Positions 1-4,343 of a DNA stretch of 8,250 nt are shown in pieces (position 1 is the first letter of the stretch; each line of letters starts with the position of its first letter). The stretch lies in the NCBI GenBank assembly GCA_013813075.1, contig JACCSI010000640.1, positions 1 through 8,250 on the forward strand, read 5' to 3'. Source of the stretch: Acidobacteriota bacterium (GTDB lineage Bacteria; Acidobacteriota; Vicinamibacteria; Vicinamibacterales; UBA2999). A program made the position numbers and the translations under genes. Under the pieces are notes generated by a model, which ran no database searches, was not told the origin of the DNA, and saw only the letters and a program-made list of their open reading frames with translations.

Positions 1-274
1 CGATGCCCCTCGCACGGCAGGCCTCGACATCGATGTTGTTGTAGCCGACGGCAATGTTGGCCACGATACGCAGGTCAGCGCCGGCATTGAGCACCTCGGC
101 GTCGATGCGATCCGTCAACAGGCAGATGAGCGCCTGTTTGCCCGCGACGCGCTCAATAAGTTCCGGGCGTCCGATGGCGTCGCGGCCGGCGTACACATCG
201 AGCTCGCAGGCGGCTTCGAGCTTGACGACAACGGAAGAAGGAATTCGTCGAGTGAGGAGAATTGAGGGTCGCAC
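1..274 (-). CDS. D-2-hydroxyacid dehydrogenase, N-terminal part (3' end outside window)
   Basis: About 91 residues are visible before the window edge. The N-terminus RPSILLTRRIP and the later segment IVANIAVGYNNIDVEACRARG are typical of the glyoxylate/hydroxypyruvate reductase and D-glycerate dehydrogenase branch of the NAD(P)-dependent D-2-hydroxyacid dehydrogenases. The second segment leads from the catalytic domain into the nucleotide-binding domain. The GXGXXG loop and the Arg/Glu/His active-site residues would lie beyond the edge and cannot be checked. I chose the GTG at 272-274 because family members begin just before the (K/R)PxxLxTRRIP strand. A second GTG lies two codons upstream (278-280), and neither has a clear Shine-Dalgarno. 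The upstream four-Cys gene stops at 284, nine bases away, so the gene ends the same transcript as the microcompartment genes. It could reduce or oxidise a 2-hydroxyacid made from the aldehyde product, or recycle NADH, but that role is inferred from position only. No N-terminal encapsulation helix is seen. Confidence 0.85.
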   Translation of the reverse strand, partial: MRPSILLTRRIPSSVVVKLEAACELDVYAGRDAIGRPELIERVAGKQALICLLTDRIDAEVLNAGADLRIVANIAVGYNNIDVEACRARGI

Positions 275-283
275 GTGCACAGG

Positions 284-526
284 CTAGTAGCCGTAAGACT
301 GACAGAAGCCACAGTGATTACAGCGCACCGACGGCTCGATCATGCACGAACCGCCGTCGTCATCGCCTGGTGACACCAGGAACTTGCCGAAGCTCGGATG
401 CGCACGCCACATCGGGGCAGGCGAGAGAGCACTCGACGCACCGGCGGGCGATGGAAGCTGCGGGGTCCCGCCCAGGTGCCGACTGATGGCATCTCTTACC
501 AGCACGCGCAGTTCGTCGTCAGTCAT
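284..526 (-). CDS. Small four-cysteine protein with encapsulation-peptide-like N-terminus (putative BMC lumen protein)
   Basis: An 80-residue protein with three zones. Residues 2-19 form a predicted amphipathic helix (TDDELRVLVRDAISRHLG) with hydrophobic positions L6, L9, V10, I14 and L18. This is the pattern of BMC encapsulation peptides such as the PduP N-terminus. Residues 20-45 are a Pro/Ala/Ser-rich linker. Residues 46-80 end in a compact Cys cluster, C61-x7-C69-x2-C72-x2-C75, with H71 between, followed by an aromatic/Gly tail. Four closely spaced Cys suggest a Zn or Fe-S site; which metal, if any, cannot be read from sequence. The ATG overlaps the stop of the upstream BMC-P gene (ATGA, 523-526), and the dehydrogenase follows closely, so it is translationally coupled to shell production. 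I do not recognise a named family. The real-gene call rests on the ATGA coupling, the motif-bearing ends and its place between BMC genes. It could be an electron carrier, a metal scaffold or an assembly factor. Confidence 0.8.
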   Translation of the reverse strand: MTDDELRVLVRDAISRHLGGTPQLPSPAGASSALSPAPMWRAHPSFGKFLVSPGDDDGGSCMIEPSVRCNHCGFCQSYGY

Positions 527-795
527 TCGTGTAAGTCAACTTCGTCAACGATACCAAGAATGGCGCAGTCGACCGGCGCCAGGCCCTTGCCGAGCGCCTC
601 TTGGGCCGCACGCCCTTCGAGTACCGCAATAACCAGTTCGCCACGACCGGCTCCGACCGAATCGATGGCGACGAGCGCAACGCCCGCCTTCGTGCCCGTA
701 GGCGTCTCCGGCTGCACGATGAGCAGCTTGGCGCCCTCGAATTGTGGCCGCTTGTGCGACGACACGACTTCACCAACCACGCGCGCGAGAATCAT
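523..795 (-). CDS. BMC-P pentamer shell protein, EutN/CcmL family (third of three)
   Basis: A 90-residue EutN/CcmL-type vertex protein. The family framework is clear: N-terminal MILARVVGEVVSSHK, then KLLIVQP (residues 23-29), LVAIDSVGAGRGELV (41-55) and the C-terminal PVDCAILGIVDEVDL (74-88). Five copies form the pentamer that caps shell vertices. The region after the GAG turn, EGRAAQEALGKGLA, replaces the more usual GSSAR segment, so this copy has diverged from the first paralog. The reading frame is open for more than 100 codons upstream, but the start is fixed at ATG 793-795 because it aligns with the family N-terminus and overlaps the stop of the preceding BMC-P gene (ATGA). Its own stop overlaps the start of the four-Cys gene in the same way. 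It is probably a minor shell component whose amount is set by coupling. Confidence 0.93.
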   Translation of the reverse strand: MILARVVGEVVSSHKRPQFEGAKLLIVQPETPTGTKAGVALVAIDSVGAGRGELVIAVLEGRAAQEALGKGLAPVDCAILGIVDEVDLHE

Positions 796-1115
796 GTTGC
801 ATGGGGCGACCGCCCCTGACCTCCGGGTCGAGCCCTGGGACCGCCCCCCGCCTCGGTTGTCCAGTGATCGACGATGCCGACGATTCCCGCGTCTGCCGGG
901 ACCTGCTTCGGGTGGAACGGAAAGCTTGCTTCCTTGCCGCGGACAAAAAACACCGTCTCGCCCACGCCCGCGCCAACGGCGTCCAGGGCGACGAGAGGGC
1001 GACCGAGATCCGAGCCGTCGGGCGCGATTGGCTGAATCACGAGCAGAGGGATACCTTCGTATGCGGGTTCTTTGCGGGTCGCGACGATATCGCCAATGAC
1101 TCGGGCAAGTTGCAT
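792..1115 (-). CDS. BMC-P pentamer shell protein, EutN/CcmL family (second of three), with C-terminal tail
   Basis: A 107-residue EutN/CcmL-type vertex protein, longer than the roughly 90 residues of its two neighbours. The core shows MQLARVIGDIVATRKEP at the start, LLVIQPIAPDG (residues 24-34), LVALDAVGAGVGETVFFV (41-58) and GIVGIVDHW (77-85). The segment after the GAG turn, RGKEASFPFHPKQVPAD, is more aromatic and basic than in the other copies. After residue 85 comes a tail of about 22 residues rich in Gly, Arg and Pro (GGGPRARPGGQGR), which lies outside the usual pentamer fold and is probably disordered. The gene starts two bases after the stop of the first BMC-P gene, with no strong Shine-Dalgarno. 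Its stop overlaps the next start, so expression probably depends on coupling. A GC-rich inverted repeat (803-816) falls within the tail codons. Confidence 0.92.
   Translation of the reverse strand: MQLARVIGDIVATRKEPAYEGIPLLVIQPIAPDGSDLGRPLVALDAVGAGVGETVFFVRGKEASFPFHPKQVPADAGIVGIVDHWTTEAGGGPRARPGGQGRSPHAT
803..816. repeat. Short GC-rich inverted repeat inside the BMC-P tail codons
   Basis: The plus strand reads GGGGCG-AC-CGCCCC, a perfect 6-base inverted repeat with a 2-base centre (or a 5-base stem with a 4-base loop). It lies 8 bases upstream of the third BMC-P start codon on the coding strand. As RNA it could form a small stable stem between the two shell genes and affect re-initiation. 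In DNA this GC-rich it may also be chance. Confidence 0.35.
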
Positions 1116-1117
1116 GG

Positions 1118-1393
1118 CTATTCGCTGAGATCCACGACGTCAACGATGCCGACGACTACTGCGTCCACGGGGCAGTCTTTCATCCCCGACGCCATCCGCG
1201 CGGAGCTGCCGCTGACGATGAGCACCGTCTCGCCGACGCCGGCGTCGACGGTATCCACCGCGACAAGATACGCGCCTTCGAGACGGGTGCGATCGCGCGG
1301 GTCCACCGGACGCGCCAGCAACAGTTTGTTGCTGACCAGACGCGGGTCTTTCCGCGTCGCGACGACGGTGCCCACAATTCGTGCGAGAACCAT
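1118..1393 (-). CDS. BMC-P pentamer shell protein, EutN/CcmL family (first of three)
   Basis: A 91-residue protein very close to the EutN/CcmL consensus. It has MVLARIVGTVVATRKDP at the start, NKLLLARPVDP (residues 22-32), YLVAVDTVDAGVGETVLIV (42-60), the GSSARMASG segment (62-70) and PVDAVVVGIVDVVDL (75-89). Pentamers of this family close the vertices of icosahedral shells, with a conserved Gly-rich turn near the five-fold axis. Of the three tandem copies this is the most canonical, so it is the likely true vertex cap; the others may be variants. It starts 15 bases after the BMC-H stop. The spacer (1394-1408) lacks a purine-rich ribosome site, unlike the strong GAGGAG in front of BMC-H, which fits a protein needed in far fewer copies than the hexamer. 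Confidence 0.95.
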   Translation of the reverse strand: MVLARIVGTVVATRKDPRLVSNKLLLARPVDPRDRTRLEGAYLVAVDTVDAGVGETVLIVSGSSARMASGMKDCPVDAVVVGIVDVVDLSE

Positions 1394-1408
1394 GGCGCTG
1401 GAGGCGCG

Positions 1409-1699
1409 TTACTTCTGCGAGTTCGCCTTGCCGATAGGCAGGACGTCTTCGAGATTGGCGTGGGGCCGGGGGATGACGTGCACCGAAACCAGTTCCCCGA
1501 CCCGGCGTGCCGCCGCCGCGCCGGCGTCGGTCGCCGCCTTCACCGCCGCCACGTCGCCGCGCACGATCGCCGTGACATAACCCGCGCCGATTTTCTCCCA
1601 ACCGACGAGCGACACCTTAGCGGCCTTGACCATCGCATCGGCCGCTTCGATCATCGCGACCAGGCCTTTGGTCTCGATCATCCCGAGTGCTTCACCCAT
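1409..1699 (-). CDS. BMC-H hexamer shell protein, PduA/EutM/CcmK type
   Basis: A 96-residue single-BMC-domain protein that tiles the facets of a microcompartment shell as hexamers. The match to PduA/EutM is strong along its length: [18 protein letters not shown] (residues 4-21), the [19 protein letters not shown] segment ending in the pore loop (22-40), [20 protein letters not shown] (45-64) and [17 protein letters not shown] (72-88). The central pore loop is G38-A39-G40, where PduA has G-S-G, so the pore lining lacks that Ser hydroxyl. Only one BMC-H and no BMC-T (tandem-domain) gene is visible in the window. The ATG at 1697-1699 has a strong Shine-Dalgarno (GAGGAGA, 1705-1711) five bases away, abutting a hairpin (1711-1729). 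It is the first gene after the only sizeable gap in the window, and is probably the most highly translated shell gene. Confidence 0.97.
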   Translation of the reverse strand: MGEALGMIETKGLVAMIEAADAMVKAAKVSLVGWEKIGAGYVTAIVRGDVAAVKAATDAGAAAARRVGELVSVHVIPRPHANLEDVLPIGKANSQK

Positions 1700-1704
1700 G
1701 TATG

Positions 1705-1711
1705 TCTCCTC
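1705..1711 (-). promoter_or_regulatory. Strong ribosome binding site of the BMC-H gene
   Basis: The coding strand reads GAGGAGA, then five bases (CATAC), then ATG. It is the best Shine-Dalgarno match in the microcompartment part of the window; the three BMC-P genes lack a comparable site. Confidence 0.8.
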
Positions 1712-1729
1712 GATAGCGTTGCGCTATCG
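1711..1729 (-). promoter_or_regulatory. Perfect hairpin abutting the BMC-H ribosome binding site
   Basis: CGATAGCG, a 3-base loop, then CGCTATCG: a perfect 8-base-pair stem in the untranslated stretch before the BMC-H gene. Its last stem base on the coding strand is the first G of the GAGGAGA ribosome site. No T-run follows on either strand, so it is not an intrinsic terminator. It could be a 5' stabiliser or processing site that raises shell expression, or a protein operator with dyad symmetry. Confidence 0.55.
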
Positions 1730-1804
1730 GTGTCCACGCTGTAACCCGAAGGTCCGCACCCAAGCACCGTAAGTTCCTGAGTACCTTTCAGGCACACCGG
1801 CACC

Positions 1805-2698
1805 CTATTTAAGATTGCGGACCGCGTCTTCGATGAGTGCGGTTAACTCGCGGTATGTTAGTCGAATTTCGCCGTCGCCGTCGTGGAGGACGCGGGCGTC
1901 AGCGCCACCCATGACTGCGCCGCCCCTGGAACGCTGATGGAGGTCGGCCACCAGACGCGCGCCTGCCGGCGCGTCGGGCGCCTGCACCACTTGGCATGCC
2001 ACCTGCCCGTCGGCATCCATGACGATCGTGTCGTCCGTGCATACCGGCGCTGGGGAGGCGATGCCGTACATCCCGCGCAGTCCTTGGAGGCGGACGACTT
2101 CCTGGCGCGACAACAGGTTCTCGCGGCCCAGCTGCCGCGTGACCAGGCTGATCTTCGCGAAGTGCTCAATAGTCTCCATGCGGTGATAGGCCGTGAACAG
2201 ATCCGGGCCAATCGCCAGGGCGCCATGGTTGGCCAACAGTAATCCGTCGTGCGCTTTCAAGTACTTGCTACACGCGATCGGCAATTCGTCAGTCGAGGGG
2301 GTCGCGTATTCGGCAATCGGAATGCTGCCGAGCGTGGTCACGACTTCGGCAAGAACGGCCCGATCGAGCGGTATCCCGGCGACGGCGAATCCGGTCGCGG
2401 TGGGCGGATGCGCGTGGACGACCGCACGCGCATCGGGACGGTCACGGTAGACCTGCAGGTGCATTTTCAGCTCGGACGAGGGATCGCGATCGCCTGACAG
2501 CTTCTTGCTGTTCGAGTCGGTGACGACCATCATGTCGGGGGTCATGAACCCCTTGGACACGCTCTTCGGCGTGGTAATCAGCCGACTGTCGTCGAGGCGG
2601 ACGCTGATGTTGCCGTCGTTGGAGGCGACATAGCCTCGCTCCCACAAACGGCGACCGACTTCGACGATGTCGGCCTTGATCTGTTCTTCAGTGCGCAC
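1805..2698 (-). CDS. Class II aldolase (FucA/RhaD/AraD family) with C-terminal encapsulation-like extension
   Basis: A zinc-dependent class II aldolase/epimerase-fold protein of 297 residues with the start chosen here. Visible motifs are SNDGNIS (residues 26-32), PSSELKMH with the likely catalytic Glu76, the metal ligands H95 and H97 in VVHAHPPTATG, and H158 in ANHGALAIG. Fuculose- or rhamnulose-1-phosphate aldolases of this fold split a ketose phosphate into DHAP and lactaldehyde; the exact substrate here is not proven. The core ends near residue 210, giving the family's usual length. It is followed by about 65 residues of low-complexity linker and a final amphipathic helix (278-297, core ELTALIEDAVRNL), which looks like a C-terminal BMC encapsulation peptide. 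I chose the GTG at 2696-2698 because RTEEQIKADIVEVGRRL begins the first family helix. An in-frame ATG at 2783-2785 would add 29 uncharacteristic residues that lie over the upstream gene. The GTG start overlaps that gene by 11 bases. Being next to the shell genes makes it the probable signature enzyme. Confidence 0.93.
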   Translation of the reverse strand: MRTEEQIKADIVEVGRRLWERGYVASNDGNISVRLDDSRLITTPKSVSKGFMTPDMMVVTDSNSKKLSGDRDPSSELKMHLQVYRDRPDARAVVHAHPPTATGFAVAGIPLDRAVLAEVVTTLGSIPIAEYATPSTDELPIACSKYLKAHDGLLLANHGALAIGPDLFTAYHRMETIEHFAKISLVTRQLGRENLLSRQEVVRLQGLRGMYGIASPAPVCTDDTIVMDADGQVACQVVQAPDAPAGARLVADLHQRSRGGAVMGGADARVLHDGDGEIRLTYRELTALIEDAVRNLK

Positions 2699-2957
2699 TG
2701 ACCCACTCGTCTCGGCACTTGTCCGAGCAGAAATAGACCGTGTCGCGTCCGCGCGCGAGTTGCAGCGCCTTGCCAGGCACGACATAAGTGCCGCAGATCG
2801 GGTCGGCGACCATCTTGACCGCAGGCGGGTTCGCCGGGCAGCGGTCGGCGGCGGCGGCCGGTGACGCGGCCCCTGCGATGACCCCGCGCACCAGACGCAT
2901 CACGAACCTGGCGAGGAACAGGAACAGCAAGAACAGGAGAACGGTGCGGAGAAACAT
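2688..2957 (-). CDS. Membrane-anchored YHS/TRASH-like small Cys protein (PP0621-like)
   Basis: An 89-residue protein. Residues 2-20 are a strongly hydrophobic segment (TVLLFLLFLFLARFVMRL) likely to be a membrane anchor. A short Ala/Pro-rich stretch leads to a C-terminal domain with the pattern DPICGTYVV (C55) and YFCSDKCRDEW (C77, C81). This Cys-x21-Cys-x3-Cys layout is that of YHS/TRASH-like metal-binding domains. Similar small proteins are labelled PP0621 family, a name I give from memory. It may bind a metal ion or heme-related ligand at the membrane; no function is shown. It starts seven bases after the TPR gene and its last codons overlap the start of the aldolase gene, so it forms the physical link between the envelope genes and the microcompartment genes. 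Confidence 0.85.
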   Translation of the reverse strand: MFLRTVLLFLLFLFLARFVMRLVRGVIAGAASPAAAADRCPANPPAVKMVADPICGTYVVPGKALQLARGRDTVYFCSDKCRDEWVSAH

Positions 2958-2964
2958 GGCGGTG

Positions 2965-3591
2965 CTACTCGCTGCCCGGCCCTGGCGGCGTGGTCGGATG
3001 CGCCGTCTGCAGGCCTTCGAGCGCTTTCTTCGCCGCCTGTCCTTCCGGGCTGTTTGGCGCTAGCGCCACCACCTGCTGCCATGCCTGCGCGGCGCCGTTC
3101 AGGTCCTGTTTGCCGAAGGCCTTGACGATCCCGAGATTAAGCAGGGTCTTGCTGTGTTTTGGATCCACACTCAGGGAACGCTCGAATTGCGCGACAGCCT
3201 TGTCGGGCTGATTGGTGTAGTAATACGCCACCCCCAGGTCGGTCGAGAGGTTCGGGTCGGACGGTGCCAGCTTGATCGCCTCCTCGTACCAGGAAATCGC
3301 GTCGGTATAGCGCTCAGCGTCGAAGTACATGTTGCCGAGCTGAACGCGCGGTTGCGCATCTCTGGGGTTCTGCTCGGCCACGTTGCGCATCGCCTGCGCT
3401 CGACCTTCGTCGAGGGGTGCGGCCGGCGGCGTCCCGGGGTTGGCCGCGGGGTTGGCCGCGGCAGCCTGCTGGACAGCTGGGGGCGGCGTGGCCCGGTTGG
3501 TGCCAATTGCCTGCTGGGCGCCAAGAATCCAGCCGACAATGAGCCCGAAAAGGCTGCCCGCTATAGCGAAGACGATCGATTCAGCTTTCAT
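2965..3591 (-). CDS. Membrane-anchored TPR-repeat protein
   Basis: A 208-residue protein. Residues 5-25 form a single N-terminal transmembrane segment or uncleaved signal (IVFAIAGSLFGLIVGWILGA). Residues 30-60 are a Pro/Ala/Gln linker containing a duplicated AANP motif. From about residue 66 to 195 there are three to four tetratricopeptide repeats; clear ones begin near ARVQLGNMYFDAERYTDAIS (about 80-110), LSTDLGVAYYYTNQPDKAVA (115-143) and TLLNLGIVKAFGKQDLNGAA (149-179). The tail is Pro-rich. TPR domains mediate protein contacts, and this architecture resembles CcmH/NrfG-type and other periplasmic scaffold proteins, but no specific partner can be named. The ATG at 3589-3591 has only a weak ribosome site and lies 37 bases after the hydrolase stop. 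The YHS-like gene follows after seven bases, so the two are probably co-translated. Confidence 0.88.
   Translation of the reverse strand: MKAESIVFAIAGSLFGLIVGWILGAQQAIGTNRATPPPAVQQAAAANPAANPGTPPAAPLDEGRAQAMRNVAEQNPRDAQPRVQLGNMYFDAERYTDAISWYEEAIKLAPSDPNLSTDLGVAYYYTNQPDKAVAQFERSLSVDPKHSKTLLNLGIVKAFGKQDLNGAAQAWQQVVALAPNSPEGQAAKKALEGLQTAHPTTPPGPGSE
3436..3459. repeat. 12-base tandem direct repeat in the TPR-protein linker
   Basis: Two perfect copies of GGGGTTGGCCGC (3436-3447 and 3448-3459). On the coding strand they give the duplicated AANP of the linker. The unit is a multiple of three, so copy-number change would lengthen or shorten the linker in frame. Confidence 0.7.
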
Positions 3592-3628
3592 CGTGATCCG
3601 ACGCCGGAAGGCCCGTGCGCCCGACTGT

Positions 3629-4333
3629 TCAGAATATCAGTGTCCGTCTCAACCAGTCCACCAGCCCCGTCGCCAGCTCGGGGTCGGCGCCAAGGAGCGC
3701 GGTACCATGCGCACGCGCGCCACTCAGGCGCTGTTCGCGGGCGCCACTGCCGGTCGCGAGCTCTTTCACGGTCCGCAAGGCATAGGGATCGTCGGTCGAG
3801 GCGGCCCGCCACACCGGCCGATTGCCGATCTTCCGCATTACCGTGGCGTCGATGCGAACGCCCCGGTAGTCGAGCGACGGCGAAATCAACGCCACGCCTC
3901 GCACCGTCGCCACGCCCGCTGCGGCAATCGCCGCGAGATTGGCACCCAGGGAGGCGCCCACCACGGCGAGCGCGTCCGGACGCACGCCTGGACGCGCCGG
4001 CAGCCACTGGACCGCCGCCTGCACGTCGCCGACCATCGGCGCAAGCATGGCTCCATTGCCCCCGGAAGAGCCGTGCCCTCTCAGGTCCATCGCAAGTACC
4101 GTGATGCCGGCATCCTGTAACCGCTCCGCGGTCGGGGACCACTCGTCCTTCGAACGCCCCATCATGTGAACAAGCACGACGCCCGGCGTAGGAGGGTTGA
4201 AGGCTTCGTAGAACTGGCCCGCCAGCGACGTCCCGTCAGTCGAGACGAAGGTGACGTTGCGTCCGGCGGCGATTGCGGTGGCGTCGATCACCATGACGAT
4301 TGTCGCCGCCACGGCAAAGGCCGTCCCCTTCAT
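3629..4333 (-). CDS. Exported alpha/beta hydrolase (dienelactone-hydrolase-like)
   Basis: A 234-residue alpha/beta-hydrolase-fold protein. Residues 1-23 look like a signal peptide (basic Met-Lys start, hydrophobic core, Ala-x-Ala end), pointing to export. The fold is shown by GVVLVHMMGRSKDEW (oxyanion region, residues 51-65), LAMDLRGHGSSGG (80-92) and the nucleophile elbow VVGASLGAN, with Ser128 in G-x-S-x-G. The acid is probably D181 or D182 in STDDPYAL, and H209 in RAHGTALL completes the triad. Substrate cannot be read from sequence; esterase or peptidase-like activity on a small or lipid substrate is likely. The start at ATG 4331-4333 is preferred to the longer open frame because it gives the signal peptide and sits 10 bases after the pdxJ stop, with a GAAGG ribosome site. 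Its role relative to the microcompartment genes is unknown. Confidence 0.88.
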   Translation of the reverse strand: MKGTAFAVAATIVMVIDATAIAAGRNVTFVSTDGTSLAGQFYEAFNPPTPGVVLVHMMGRSKDEWSPTAERLQDAGITVLAMDLRGHGSSGGNGAMLAPMVGDVQAAVQWLPARPGVRPDALAVVGASLGANLAAIAAAGVATVRGVALISPSLDYRGVRIDATVMRKIGNRPVWRAASTDDPYALRTVKELATGSGAREQRLSGARAHGTALLGADPELATGLVDWLRRTLIF

Positions 4334-4343
4334 GCCGCGGCCT

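Larger units (their letters stand above)
1700..1804 (-). other. Aldolase / BMC-H intergenic region
   Basis: The only gap over 40 bases in the window. It carries the hairpin and ribosome site described for the BMC-H gene. I see no convincing -35/-10 pair on the minus strand, so an internal promoter is possible but unsupported. No tRNA, small ORF or terminator was recognised. Confidence 0.6.

Noticed and set aside
744..1580. A 278-codon open frame on the plus strand across the BMC genes
   Set aside because: It is antisense to BMC-H and two well-recognised BMC-P genes; its translation shows no family and looks compositional.
1711..1729. Hairpin read as an intrinsic terminator for the aldolase gene
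   Set aside because: No T-run follows the stem on the minus strand; a strong ribosome site follows instead.
1774..1790. Imperfect dyad CCTGA-N7-TCAGG after the aldolase gene
   Set aside because: Five-base arms with a 7-base loop are expected by chance and there is no supporting context.
2699..2785. Upstream ATG giving the aldolase 29 extra residues
   Set aside because: The added residues (Arg/Ser/Ala) do not resemble the family and cover the YHS domain codons; the GTG at 2698 matches the usual first helix.
3154..4104. A 316-codon open frame on the plus strand
   Set aside because: It lies opposite the TPR and hydrolase genes, has Arg/Pro/Ser-rich composition without motifs, and is the kind of antisense frame expected in high-GC DNA.
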